A DNA stretch of 33,102 bases from Crocinitomicaceae bacterium (GTDB taxonomy: Bacteria > Bacteroidota > Bacteroidia > Flavobacteriales_D > Crocinitomicaceae), in the NCBI GenBank assembly GCA_025210175.1, contig JAOASF010000155.1, positions 1 to 33,102 on the forward strand. The letters run 5' to 3'. This document shows, in pieces, positions 13,406 to 21,865 of the stretch; the first letter of the stretch is position 1, and the number at the start of each line of letters is the position of its first letter. The notes beneath the pieces were generated by a model. It was not told where the DNA came from. It saw only the letters and a list, made by a program, of their open reading frames with translations, and did not search any database. A program made the translations under genes and the position numbers.

Positions 13406-13603
13406 GTGGTAAACAATGGACCATTCGCTTATTATAGAAAACCCCACCTTTCCTATTTCAGTGGTATACATTGGACCATTCGTTGTTTTTAAAAATTTGC
13501 ACCGTTTCTCATTTCTGTGGTAAACAACGGACCATTCGCTGTTTTTTTATTATTACAATCCAGCCCCCAATCCTCATGCACTTGTGGCAAACATCCGACC
13601 ATA
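13406..13603 (+). repeat. Cluster of 20-nt dispersed repeats (cluster 2)
   Basis: Four copies: GTGGTAAACAATGGACCATT (13406-13425), GTGGTATACATTGGACCATT (13461-13480), GTGGTAAACAACGGACCATT (13517-13536) and a variant GTGGCAAACATCCGACCATA (13584-13603). Starts are 55, 56 and 67 bases apart. The family is the one seen at 1-232, in the same orientation. The rest of the 13289-13734 gap between the divergent regulator and channel genes shows no credible gene. Confidence 0.78.
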
Positions 13604-13734
13604 CAACCAAACCTCCCAATAAAGTAGAATTCCGAAACATTTCCCTTCAAACTATTCCTACTAGCTAAACCCTTTCACCTGAAAGATGTTAACTTAGAAA
13701 AGAATTTATTGATCAAGACAATTCCTATCCCAAA

Positions 13735-13953
13735 ATGCGCAGCTTACTCTTTGTCCTTTTTCTTCCTTTGTTTTCCTTTTCACAAGCTGATACCAGTGCA
13801 AAAGCTTTGGATTCTATCAATGCGGAAATCTTTACAGATTACCAGAAAAAAATCCAAGAAATGGAGGACATTCAGCGCAAGGACTCCATTCAACGTGCAA
13901 AATTACTCGAGCAAATCGGGCAGTTAAAAACAACCGACAACCTGAAAAAGTAA
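13735..13953 (+). CDS. N-terminal fragment of interrupted MscS channel (signal peptide + coiled coil)
   Basis: 72 residues. A signal peptide (MRSLLFVLFLPLFSFSQA) is followed by an acidic/basic helical stretch predicted to be a coiled coil (SINAEIFTDYQKKIQEMEDI to the stop). On its own it would be a small secreted peptide with no known role. It ends at TAA 13951, and the frame stays open afterwards, so it is best read as the front of the channel gene. Losing the link would detach the signal sequence from the channel body. Confidence 0.7.
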   Translation: MRSLLFVLFLPLFSFSQADTSAKALDSINAEIFTDYQKKIQEMEDIQRKDSIQRAKLLEQIGQLKTTDNLKK

Positions 13954-13956
13954 GAA

Positions 13957-15555
13957 TTGCAACAACAATTAGAGTTCCTTAACGAAAAAGAGGCACAGCG
14001 CATTGAGGAAAAAAAACGAAAACTTGACTTGCTCCGAAAATCGGCCAATCCCTTCGCTGTAAAAGGTTTTTTCAAAGACACCCTCTTTCTCATTTACACC
14101 AACTCAGGCAGCTTCTCTGGAAAGGAAAGAGCGGCAGCCATTGAGACTCGTATCCATGGTCTCACCAGTCAAATAGGTGTCGATTCAATCGAGTTAATCA
14201 CTAACGAAAATTCGATTGACCTGGTGTCGGGTGATAAAATCATCATGAGTATCTCGGAAAATGACGCTCTTTGGAACAATACCTCACGTCAGGTTCTGGC
14301 CAACGAATACAAGCGAACCATCATCAAAGCTTTGCATCAATACAAGGAAGAAACGAGCCTTTCCACCCTCTTAAAGGAAATTGGCTTGGCACTAGTGGTT
14401 CTATTGTTCATGTTCCTTCTATTGAGATACATCAACCGCCTTTTTAGATGGACAGCCGTTTTGATCCAAAAAAACGAAGGAACCAAAATCAACGGTATTA
14501 AAATCAAGGATTATACGCTTTTCAATGCGAGTAGACAGGTGGCTGTGTTGCTCGTGCTCAACAACATTCTCCGTTGGATCATCATCCTCATCGCCATTTA
14601 CATCACCCTGCCCATTCTCTTTGGCATCTTTCCTTGGACAAAAGACTTTGCCTCCACCCTCTTTGGCTATTTCTTAACTCCTCTCAAAAGCATTGGGATG
14701 GGCATATGGAGCTATTTCCCGAACCTCATTACCATTATTGTCATCGTAGTTGTGTTCCGCTACGTCATGAAGGCCATTCATTTCTTTAAAGAAGAGATTG
14801 AAAATGAAAACCTAAAAATTGCCGGTTTTTATGCGGATTGGGCCAATCCTACTTATCAAATCTTGAAGATCGTATTGTACGCCTTCATGTTCGTATTAAT
14901 CTTCCCGTATTTACCTGGTAGCAATTCCCCTATTTTTCAAGGTGTTTCCGTATTTCTGGGTGTATTGTTCACCTTTGGTTCATCGGGTTCCTTATCCAAT
15001 ATCGTCGCTGGCCTTGTACTCACTTATATGCGCCTGTTCAAAATTGGCGATCGGGTCAAAATTGGTGAAGTAGTGGGCGATGTAATGGAAAAATCACTCC
15101 TTGTCACCCGAATCAGAACCACGAAAAACGAAATTATCTCCATTCCTAATTCCACAGTGATGAGTAGTCACACGATCAATTACAGTTCCGATACCACAGA
15201 AAACGGGCTTATTTTGCACACAACCGTTACGATCGGCTACGACGTTCCATGGAAAAAAATTCACCAAGCCCTTTTGGATGCGGCCGACCGTACAGATCTC
15301 ATCCTTAAAACTCCTAAACCTTTCGTTCTACAAACGAGTTTGGAAGACTTTTATGTAGCTTATCAAATCAACGGATACACCAAGGAAGCCAACAAACAAG
15401 CGAAAATCTACTCCGATCTACATGCCAACATCCAAGACTGTTGCAATGAGGTAGGAATCGAAATTCTAAGCCCCCATTACGAGGCAGAAAGAGATGGAAA
15501 TGAAATCACGATTCCGAAAGAATACACCCAAAAAGGTCAGGACAAAAAAGAATAA
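13957..15555 (+). CDS. MscS-family mechanosensitive ion channel, C-terminal bulk
   Basis: 532 residues if started at the TTG at 13957; the first ATG is at 14245 (residue 97). Membrane stretches lie at about residues 136-156, 192-225, 250-272, 295-318 and 325-350. The last is the pore-lining helix of MscS proteins: FTFGSSGSLSNIVAGLVLTY, Gly/Ala/Ser-rich, followed by RLFKIGDRVKIGEVVGDV, the signature beta domain, and a C-terminal alpha/beta vestibule. Such channels open on hypo-osmotic shock. All membrane parts lie after the stop, so a shortened channel from an internal start could in principle be made, but without the periplasmic N-terminal region. Confidence 0.85.
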   Translation: MQQQLEFLNEKEAQRIEEKKRKLDLLRKSANPFAVKGFFKDTLFLIYTNSGSFSGKERAAAIETRIHGLTSQIGVDSIELITNENSIDLVSGDKIIMSISENDALWNNTSRQVLANEYKRTIIKALHQYKEETSLSTLLKEIGLALVVLLFMFLLLRYINRLFRWTAVLIQKNEGTKINGIKIKDYTLFNASRQVAVLLVLNNILRWIIILIAIYITLPILFGIFPWTKDFASTLFGYFLTPLKSIGMGIWSYFPNLITIIVIVVVFRYVMKAIHFFKEEIENENLKIAGFYADWANPTYQILKIVLYAFMFVLIFPYLPGSNSPIFQGVSVFLGVLFTFGSSGSLSNIVAGLVLTYMRLFKIGDRVKIGEVVGDVMEKSLLVTRIRTTKNEIISIPNSTVMSSHTINYSSDTTENGLILHTTVTIGYDVPWKKIHQALLDAADRTDLILKTPKPFVLQTSLEDFYVAYQINGYTKEANKQAKIYSDLHANIQDCCNEVGIEILSPHYEAERDGNEITIPKEYTQKGQDKKE

Positions 15556-15648
15556 TCCTTGGGACAAAAATGGCTTAATCATTGATTTAGCCCGTTTATC
15601 ATAAATTTATTCCGTTCATCACGCTTAAAAGCCGTATTTCATCCGAAA

Positions 15649-15664
15649 TGTGACATTTATCACA
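15649..15664. promoter_or_regulatory. CRP/FNR-superfamily-type palindrome
   Basis: TGTGACATTTATCACA, that is TGTGA, six bases, TCACA, matches the classic CRP-type consensus exactly. It lies 127 bases upstream of the ATG of the giant T9SS gene at 15791 and about 50 bases before its likely promoter. The regulator is not in the window; Bacteroidota encode many CRP/FNR-family proteins, so the match is suggestive only. Confidence 0.5.
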
Positions 15665-15701
15665 TAAATCCCCTTTTTTTCACGGGTAATCCGTCATATT
15701 G

Positions 15702-15730
15702 TTGAGCCGCAAAAGCAGCATTTTTATTTG
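15702..15730 (+). promoter_or_regulatory. Possible promoter of the T9SS type B gene
   Basis: TTG at 15702-15704, 18 bases, TTTATTTG at 15723-15730 (one mismatch to TAnnTTTG). It is about 60 bases upstream of the ATG at 15791, leaving a leader of ordinary length. Confidence 0.45.
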
Positions 15731-15790
15731 CATGCATAATAATAGCGGTCTACAGCACATTATAGAAATTACACCTATTTGACAACAGTG

Positions 15791-18700
15791 ATGAAAAAAG
15801 CGGGCACTATCTGTATAATCAACTACCAAACCTCACTACTTCGATTCATGCTTCTGGGACTTTTATTGGGATTCTTCTCTTTTTGGTCTTTGGGACAAAC
15901 AACCATTCGTTTTCAACAAAACCTCAACGGTGGATTGGCCACAGCTGCCAATAGTTTGCAATTTGACGTTGGAGTTTACTCCGACATAGATGGTGACACC
16001 TCCACTTCAGCCTCTAGTTCTGCTGATTTGGTTCTCCCTCCAGGATCACAGATTTACAAGGCCTTTCTCTACATCGAAAACTTCGATGGTGGACAAATGA
16101 CCACTGTGAAATTCGCTTACCCGGGTAGTACAGGTTACACGACACTCACAACAGCCTCTCCGCAATTTTTGGCCAACCCAGACAATATTCAAAGTCAACT
16201 GATATTTGATGTGACCAACATCATTCCCATCAATGGTTTTACCTCTAACATCGTAAACGGCGGTGACCCTACGGGTGCAGGAAGATACATGGTTGCCGAT
16301 CCCAATTCCAGTAGTGTCAACTCAGGTTTGGGCTGGAGTTTGGTCGTTGTCTATAGAAATCCCGCATCTGCTTATCGAAGTTTGACCATAGCCGATGCTT
16401 GTACAACTTTCGGTTTCAGCTCCTTCGGTTCCATTTCCACCATTGTATCAGGAATCACCGTTCCGGTAATCGGACCAGTAAACGCTAGTGTATTCACCAC
16501 AGGAACCTATGGAGATTATTCCTCTGCCCCTCTCAATACTTTTCCAGACTACGTTCGTTTCGGTGTTCAAGGTGGTGGACTAACCAACCTGGCTGATCCA
16601 GTAACGGGTGGAACCAATGACATTCTAAATTCAACCATTGGTATAGCTGGCTACCACAATGTCATTGCCGACGGTTTACCAATTCCAACAGGTAACGTAA
16701 CCACACGTAATCCTTACAATGGTTTTACGGGTACATCTTATAACAATACCTCTTATTTTTACGACGCCGATTGGATGAATGCATCCAATATTCTCCCAAA
16801 TTCAGCTACCCCAATCAACGTTGAAATTCGCTTTGGAATACCCGCTACAAGTACCGATTACCTCGGGGTTGGCGCCTTTGGAGTTGCCATCGATCTTGCA
16901 GCTCCAGAATTGACCAAATCATTGTTCCCTGATACGATGTCTTGTGGTGGCTTATCTACTTACACCTTCGCGGTCGACAACAACGTAGCAGGAGCCATTA
17001 ACCAGGGAGGATTAGGATTCACCGACAACCTTCCAGCAGGAATTAAAATCGCACCAGTTCCCAATGTTACGGTTACCAATGCTTCTACAGCACCAACTGT
17101 AACGGCCAATCCGGGGGCTTCAGTAATTAGTGTTTCCAACCTAGGTGTATTGGCTGGTGATACGGCCTTTATTACGGTAGATATCACCAATGAGGTAGAC
17201 TATTACAACCTCTCCTGCGCCACCAATCCGAACAACTTTACCAATGGATTTTTTAACGTAATAACCACAGGTTTACTTTCCAATAAAATTCAACCCCAGT
17301 GTTTGTTGGTTCACCGTATACCATCAACTCTCGACTCGTTAGGACCATTCTGTGTAGGGCAAACCCCTCCAGCCTTGCCTCCTACCTCGCTCGAAGGTTA
17401 TCCAGGAACCTGGTTCCCGAACTCAATCAACACATCCATAGCACAAGGACGATACTATGTCTTTACGCCAGATGATGCTTGTTATGCTCCCGATTCCATT
17501 TACATCAATGTAACACCGGGACCAACCATCAACTTTACGCCTAGTCCTGCCAACGTTTGTGCGGGTGACTCAATTACCCTGAGTGGTAACCCAACTGGTG
17601 GAAGTGGAGTGTATGCATCCCATTCGTGGACCGGTACTGGTGCTGCGAATCTCAATGATGCCAATAGCGCTACTCCACTTTTCTATGGTAATACAGTTGG
17701 TTCATCAACTTTAACCTATACGGTTCAAGATGCTGCAGGATGTAGTGTTTCACAAAACATAACAGTTACCACCAACGCGCGACCTACTGCTTCCATTCTG
17801 CCTGACCCTGCCGTATTGTGTGCAGGAACCAGTTTGAACATGGACGGTAACCCAAGCGGAGGTAGTAACGTGTATTCAACGCACAACTGGACGGGTTCAG
17901 GAGCAGGAAACTTATCTTCCACCTCTATCCGTACACCTGTTTTCACAGGAGCTTCGGTTGGAAACTTTGTATTGGTATACAATGTAACAGACAACCAAGG
18001 CTGTAGCAATACCGATAGCATGACCGTTGTTGTCAACCCTGGTCCAACCATTACTCTTTCGCCGGCACCACCTTCTGTTTGTAACGGAACGGACGGACAA
18101 ATTACCGTGAATGGTATCGGAACAGGTAATGTATCATGGACAGGAACAGCTACTGGATCAAGCGCTGGTGTAACTTTGCCATTCGTCATTCCAAACCTTT
18201 CTCCTGGAAGTTACAATGTGCAGTTTACCTCGGCTGCAGGTTGTTCCTCCCCTGTGGTTCAAACCATCATCAACAACCCAGCGGGAATCACCATCAATGG
18301 TATTCCTGACACTTCAGCTTGTAATATTCCTTACACACTGAACACCAATATCATTACTGGATCCAACTTGAGCGGAAATCAAGGGTTCTACTATTCTACA
18401 GGAGGGGTAAATCCCATTCCAAACGGAACAGTATTACCCGTAGGAACCGATACAAACATTTATGTATACGACAATGACGGTAGTTGCCCTGCCGAGATTG
18501 TTTTCCATGTATCCGTTTTTGCCAACCCTACAGCGAGCATCTCGCCAGACCCAGCCAGTGTATGTGCTGGATTAAACTTGAGTCTTACGGGTACACCTGG
18601 AGGCGGTGAAGCTCCTTACCAAAATACCTGGTTGGGAACAGGCAGCGGTTCCTTGAGCAATACCAATACAGCCACAACCGTATTCAATAACGCTTCGGCT

Positions 18701-20587
18701 GGTTCTTACCAACTCATTTACCGCGTTACAGACAACAATGGTTGTAGAGCAACAGACACAATTCAGGTTGCCAATAACGCATTGCCTTCTGCGGCCATTT
18801 CTCCGGACCCAATTGTACTTTGTGCAGGCGACACGGTAGCAGTGAATGGTAACCCAACTGGTGGCTCAGGTACTTACACCACTCACACCTGGTCGGGAAC
18901 CGCAGCTGGATTCTTGGTGAACAATACCACAGCTTCAGAACAATTAACAAGCAATTCTGCAGGTACTTACCAACTGAACTATCAGGTAACAGACAACCAA
19001 GGTTGTACTCGTTCCGATTCAGTGGCGGTTACAGTTAATGCCATCCCGAATATTACATTAACACCAACTAACCCAACAAGTTGTAGCAGCAACAATGGCT
19101 TCATCACTGTTAACTCTTCTGTTACAAACGGAACCGTTATTTGGTCAGGAACCACTTCGGGTAATTCGGGTAATGTCAACCTACCGGTCAACATACCGAA
19201 CCTACAAGCAGGTACTTACATGGTCTACCTGCAAACCCTACAAGGATGTACTTCCGAAACCGACACGGCTACCTTGATCAATCCAAGTCAACCCTTTATT
19301 GACCCATGGAGCGACACCAGCATGTGTGGAGGTTCTTACTTCATTCCAAACGAGAGTGAAATTACAGGAAACAACCTTACAGGAAACCAAGCATTCTATA
19401 GCCAAAGTGGAGGAAATCCAGCGGCGCAATTGCCAGCAGGAACCTTGATCAACGCTAGTCAAACACCATACACAGTATACGTTTACGACCAAAATGGCTC
19501 ATGTAATTACGAAGACACCTTTGTGGTTTACATCCATTCCAATCCAGTAGTAAATGCTGTGAACAGTAGCCCTATTTGTGCAGGTAACGATCCAATTACA
19601 CTAAGCGAAACTGGTGGAGATCTTACATCGTGGAACTGGACCAGCTCTGGTGCAGCCACCTTCGATGACCCAACTTTACAAAATCCAAATGCGAGCAATG
19701 TTTCTGATCAAGAAACATTTACAGTAACAGGAACAGATGTGAATGGTTGTAGCGGTTCTGCCACAACAACCGTAACCGTTCACCCGCTGCCTGTGGTGAG
19801 TTTTACAGCCGACGACACGGTTGGCTGTGTACCTCACCTCGTTACCTTTACCGAAGGAGCAACTCTTCCAGGAGCAACTTGTATTTGGAATTTTGGAGAT
19901 GGAACCGTCTTGAACCAATGCGGAACGGTTAACAATACCTACAACGCAGCCGGCCTATACGATGTTTCGCTCACCGTTATTTCTGCCCAAGGTTGTATCG
20001 ACTCCATGGTGCGCACCAATTACATTTCAGTAGAAGAAGCTCCGATTGCCGACTTTAGCTTGTCGAACACCACCATCGATGCTGAAAATACAGAGGTACT
20101 CATCACCAACAACTCCCAGTTCGCCTCCTCGTACACCTGGAACTTTGGTGATGGAAGTCCGATCAACACAGATGCAAATCCAGTGCACGACTTCCCGCAA
20201 AACACAGGTAGCACTTACGAGGTTGTACTCACAGCCTTCTCTCCTTCCGGTTGTTCGAGCACGTTCAGCATGTTTGTAACCAGCGAAAAACTGGTGGTAG
20301 AAGAACTTTATTATGTGCCGAATGCATTCACGCCAGACGACGATGCCTTTAACCCAACTTTCCGACCGATCATTACCTCAGGTTTCGACCTTAGCTCCAT
20401 GATTTTCCGTGTCTACAATCGTTGGGGGGAGCTCATTTTCGAATCCAAAGATCCGAATGTTGGGTGGGACGGAACATTCAACAACCTGCCAATGCAAGAA
20501 GGAGCCTACACTTGGACCCTGGAGCTTTTGCACATCGAAACAGATCAACGCTACGTATTCAATGGCTTGGTCAACTTATTGAGATAA
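15791..20587 (+). CDS. Giant T9SS type B cargo protein with PKD/SprB-like repeats and gliding-motility-associated C-terminus
   Basis: 1598 residues from the ATG at 15791; an in-frame TTG at 15779 is less likely. In order: an N-terminal hydrophobic signal ending near SLGQ; a large beta-rich region (about 35-370) of the DUF3344-like kind seen in such proteins; a DUF11-like domain (ELTKSLFPDTMSCGGLSTYTF onward); eight Ig/PKD/SprB-like modules (about 575-1250); two PKD domains with WNFGDG; and a C-terminal CHU_C domain (YVPNAFTPDDDAFNPTF, then VYNRWGELIFESKD, GWDGTFNN, GAYTWTLEL). The last is the type B T9SS signal, so it is exported and probably surface-bound. SprB-like proteins serve gliding and adhesion in relatives. 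It is a single-gene unit with its own terminator. Confidence 0.93.
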   Translation: MKKAGTICIINYQTSLLRFMLLGLLLGFFSFWSLGQTTIRFQQNLNGGLATAANSLQFDVGVYSDIDGDTSTSASSSADLVLPPGSQIYKAFLYIENFDGGQMTTVKFAYPGSTGYTTLTTASPQFLANPDNIQSQLIFDVTNIIPINGFTSNIVNGGDPTGAGRYMVADPNSSSVNSGLGWSLVVVYRNPASAYRSLTIADACTTFGFSSFGSISTIVSGITVPVIGPVNASVFTTGTYGDYSSAPLNTFPDYVRFGVQGGGLTNLADPVTGGTNDILNSTIGIAGYHNVIADGLPIPTGNVTTRNPYNGFTGTSYNNTSYFYDADWMNASNILPNSATPINVEIRFGIPATSTDYLGVGAFGVAIDLAAPELTKSLFPDTMSCGGLSTYTFAVDNNVAGAINQGGLGFTDNLPAGIKIAPVPNVTVTNASTAPTVTANPGASVISVSNLGVLAGDTAFITVDITNEVDYYNLSCATNPNNFTNGFFNVITTGLLSNKIQPQCLLVHRIPSTLDSLGPFCVGQTPPALPPTSLEGYPGTWFPNSINTSIAQGRYYVFTPDDACYAPDSIYINVTPGPTINFTPSPANVCAGDSITLSGNPTGGSGVYASHSWTGTGAANLNDANSATPLFYGNTVGSSTLTYTVQDAAGCSVSQNITVTTNARPTASILPDPAVLCAGTSLNMDGNPSGGSNVYSTHNWTGSGAGNLSSTSIRTPVFTGASVGNFVLVYNVTDNQGCSNTDSMTVVVNPGPTITLSPAPPSVCNGTDGQITVNGIGTGNVSWTGTATGSSAGVTLPFVIPNLSPGSYNVQFTSAAGCSSPVVQTIINNPAGITINGIPDTSACNIPYTLNTNIITGSNLSGNQGFYYSTGGVNPIPNGTVLPVGTDTNIYVYDNDGSCPAEIVFHVSVFANPTASISPDPASVCAGLNLSLTGTPGGGEAPYQNTWLGTGSGSLSNTNTATTVFNNASAGSYQLIYRVTDNNGCRATDTIQVANNALPSAAISPDPIVLCAGDTVAVNGNPTGGSGTYTTHTWSGTAAGFLVNNTTASEQLTSNSAGTYQLNYQVTDNQGCTRSDSVAVTVNAIPNITLTPTNPTSCSSNNGFITVNSSVTNGTVIWSGTTSGNSGNVNLPVNIPNLQAGTYMVYLQTLQGCTSETDTATLINPSQPFIDPWSDTSMCGGSYFIPNESEITGNNLTGNQAFYSQSGGNPAAQLPAGTLINASQTPYTVYVYDQNGSCNYEDTFVVYIHSNPVVNAVNSSPICAGNDPITLSETGGDLTSWNWTSSGAATFDDPTLQNPNASNVSDQETFTVTGTDVNGCSGSATTTVTVHPLPVVSFTADDTVGCVPHLVTFTEGATLPGATCIWNFGDGTVLNQCGTVNNTYNAAGLYDVSLTVISAQGCIDSMVRTNYISVEEAPIADFSLSNTTIDAENTEVLITNNSQFASSYTWNFGDGSPINTDANPVHDFPQNTGSTYEVVLTAFSPSGCSSTFSMFVTSEKLVVEELYYVPNAFTPDDDAFNPTFRPIITSGFDLSSMIFRVYNRWGELIFESKDPNVGWDGTFNNLPMQEGAYTWTLELLHIETDQRYVFNGLVNLLR
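17516..19543 (+). repeat. 1-kb internal duplication of an A-A-B-C module block
   Basis: Four modules A-A-B-C appear twice in a row. The conserved Cys codons of the A modules are at 17558, 17819, 18563 and 18821; those of the B modules are at 18080 and 19082. The offset between blocks is 1002-1005 bp (334-335 codons). A modules share PDP--LCAG, NPTGGSG and a (T/S)WTG-G core; C modules share GSNLSGNQGFYYS-like and GNNLTGNQAFYSQ-like motifs. Confidence 0.85.
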
Positions 20588-20607
20588 ATAGCCACCACTA
20601 TAAAGGG

Positions 20608-20639
20608 AAAGGGATTTCATGCAAGTGAAGTCCCTTTTT
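20608..20639 (+). terminator. Rho-independent terminator of the T9SS type B gene
   Basis: AAAGGGATTTC (20608-20618) pairs with GAAGTCCCTTT (20627-20637) with one G-U pair, eight-base loop, followed by a T-rich run. It lies 20 bases after the stop at 20587. Confidence 0.85.
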
Positions 20640-20685
20640 CATTGTTTTATTATCCGATTTTTTTGGAGCAATTTCCCGCTATCCT

Positions 20686-20715
20686 GAGTAGTATCGGCTC
20701 AGCCGATAGCTACTC
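20686..20715. repeat. Strong hairpin element with conserved-looking flanks
   Basis: GAGTAG-TATCGGC (20686-20698), a three-base loop (TCA), then GCCGATA, one bulged G, CTACTC (20702-20715): 13 paired bases. It is flanked by ATTTCCCGCTATCC before and TATCGGGGCTAGGGG after. From memory, dispersed flavobacterial repeats have a similar frame (CCCGCTATCC ... hairpin ... ATCGGGGCTAGG), but I could not check this. There is no T-run, so it is not a standard terminator. Confidence 0.6.
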
Positions 20716-20762
20716 TCTCCTATCGGGGCTAGGGGGCCTGCACTTCTTATTTCATTTATGGA

Positions 20763-21314
20763 ATGATTAAATTCCCGCATCTCAAGCATATGAAGTCCGT
20801 ATTACTTATTGCCTGCTTGGCTTGGTTAACGAGTTCCACTGAGGTTACCTATCACCCCCGTGTTTTTATCGGAACCTACCGTCCTTACCCCATTCCACAG
20901 CTACCTCGTGTAGAACCAACCGAAGAAAAAGGTCCCGTTTTAATTACCAAAATTGAGGTTCAACGCATGCCCTACTTCCAACCAATGGAACAGATCGAGT
21001 TTGCAACCAGAAACCGCTTCACCATGTATTTTTCAAAAGTGATGAATTCGCCATATTCGCAAATGATTCGCAAAACAGGCACCTATGAAGTTCATCCAGA
21101 CAAACTCGTTTTGCACTATACTAAATCTGAATACTGGGAAGCACCAGAAATTCACCGACCCGCACGAAAGGAACGAGCCAATCCGTATCGAAAACCACGA
21201 CGCAAAAAAAAGCACAAGAGCCTTGATGCTTACGATACTTTGGCGATCATTCGACCAGATAGCTTAGTCTACAACCAACATTTTGCCCTCGTTCGCGTAA
21301 TAGAAACAAACTAG
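20763..21314 (+). CDS. Secreted protein of unknown function (first of two tandem paralogs)
   Basis: 183 residues, or 174 if the ATG at 20790 (MKSVLLIACLAWLTSST) is used; the latter gives a neater signal peptide. The mature part looks beta-rich: PIPQLPRVEP, then IEFATRNRFTMYF, IRKTGTYEVHPDKLVLHY and DTLAIIRPDSLVYN, a pattern like the lipocalin-type domains often seen in Bacteroidota exported proteins. A Lys/Arg-rich stretch (RKPRRKKKHK) precedes the last strands. It is 3 bases upstream of a paralog. Likely periplasmic or outer-membrane-associated. Function unknown. Confidence 0.8.
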   Translation: MIKFPHLKHMKSVLLIACLAWLTSSTEVTYHPRVFIGTYRPYPIPQLPRVEPTEEKGPVLITKIEVQRMPYFQPMEQIEFATRNRFTMYFSKVMNSPYSQMIRKTGTYEVHPDKLVLHYTKSEYWEAPEIHRPARKERANPYRKPRRKKKHKSLDAYDTLAIIRPDSLVYNQHFALVRVIETN

Positions 21315-21317
21315 AAA

Positions 21318-21839
21318 ATGAAAAGTAATTGGACGCAATATATAATCATCCTGACGGTGGGTCTATCCGTGTTTTTGACGCAAAGTTCTTTTCAAGCTGA
21401 TGAACCATTATTAAAAACCTTGAAAGGAAAATATTGGCTCAAGGCAATCCCAAAACCCAAACCCATAGATAACATTTACGGAAATGGCGTTCCAAATAAA
21501 ATAAACGAACCCATTCCCCAGCTCCCATTCGAATATATTGAGTTCGAAAGCCATGGAAAATTCAGTACCACGAAACAATATTACAACCAAGGCCCTGGTA
21601 TTCAGACCATCAAAAAGACAGGCAAATACCGAATCGTTGAGAATAAAATCCATTTAGAATATCGCAAGGTCTTTTTCTACGACCGACTTCCTTCCAACAA
21701 ACGCATGACCATCTGGAACCGTCACAAAGTTGTCGATCGTATCCCCAAATCCAAACGTAGCTCAAAAATAGACACGCTACTTCTACTACACCCCGACACA
21801 CTAGAAATGGACAAGAGCTTTCTATTAATCAAGCGTTGA
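21318..21839 (+). CDS. Secreted protein of unknown function (second tandem paralog)
   Basis: 173 residues. Signal peptide-like N-terminus (YIIILTVGLSVFLTQSSFQA). The mature part follows its neighbour step by step: (E)PIPQLPFEYIEFESHGKFSTT, IKKTGKYRIVENKIHLEYRKVFF, and IDTLLLLHPDTLEMDKSFLLI at the end. The two share a common ancestor but have little identity left, so the duplication is old. It starts 3 bases after the first paralog's stop and is probably co-transcribed. No enzyme motif is visible; a lipocalin-like or binding role is a guess. Confidence 0.8.
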   Translation: MKSNWTQYIIILTVGLSVFLTQSSFQADEPLLKTLKGKYWLKAIPKPKPIDNIYGNGVPNKINEPIPQLPFEYIEFESHGKFSTTKQYYNQGPGIQTIKKTGKYRIVENKIHLEYRKVFFYDRLPSNKRMTIWNRHKVVDRIPKSKRSSKIDTLLLLHPDTLEMDKSFLLIKR

Positions 21840-21865
21840 ATTGGACGGGAGGACTTCAGGAATCA

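Larger units (their letters stand above)
13735..15555 (+). pseudogene. MscS-family mechanosensitive channel interrupted by one in-frame stop
   Basis: Read through the TAA at 13951-13953, this is one continuous frame of 606 codons plus its stop. It has a signal peptide, a coiled-coil periplasmic region spanning the stop (AKLLEQIGQL...NLKK, stop, ELQQQLEFLNEKEAQRIEE), several membrane segments, and the MscS pore helix and beta domain. The coil continues in the same frame on both sides, so a single nonsense change (for example AAA, CAA or GAA to TAA) explains it. Inactivation, recent mutation, sequence error or readthrough are all possible; the two pieces are listed separately. Confidence 0.8.

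Noticed and set aside
1..13603. The repeated 20-mers with short spacers look CRISPR-like at first glance
   Set aside because: Copies differ from one another, spacing is unequal between clusters, and no cas gene is present.
13471..13668. Plus-strand frame through the second repeat cluster
   Set aside because: It is made of the 20-nt repeats and their spacers; no family resemblance and no promoter.
15779..15790. TTG start four codons upstream of the T9SS type B gene (and similar TTG extensions at 1141, 8903 and 23243)
   Set aside because: In each case an ATG a few codons downstream gives a better family-like N-terminus or signal peptide.
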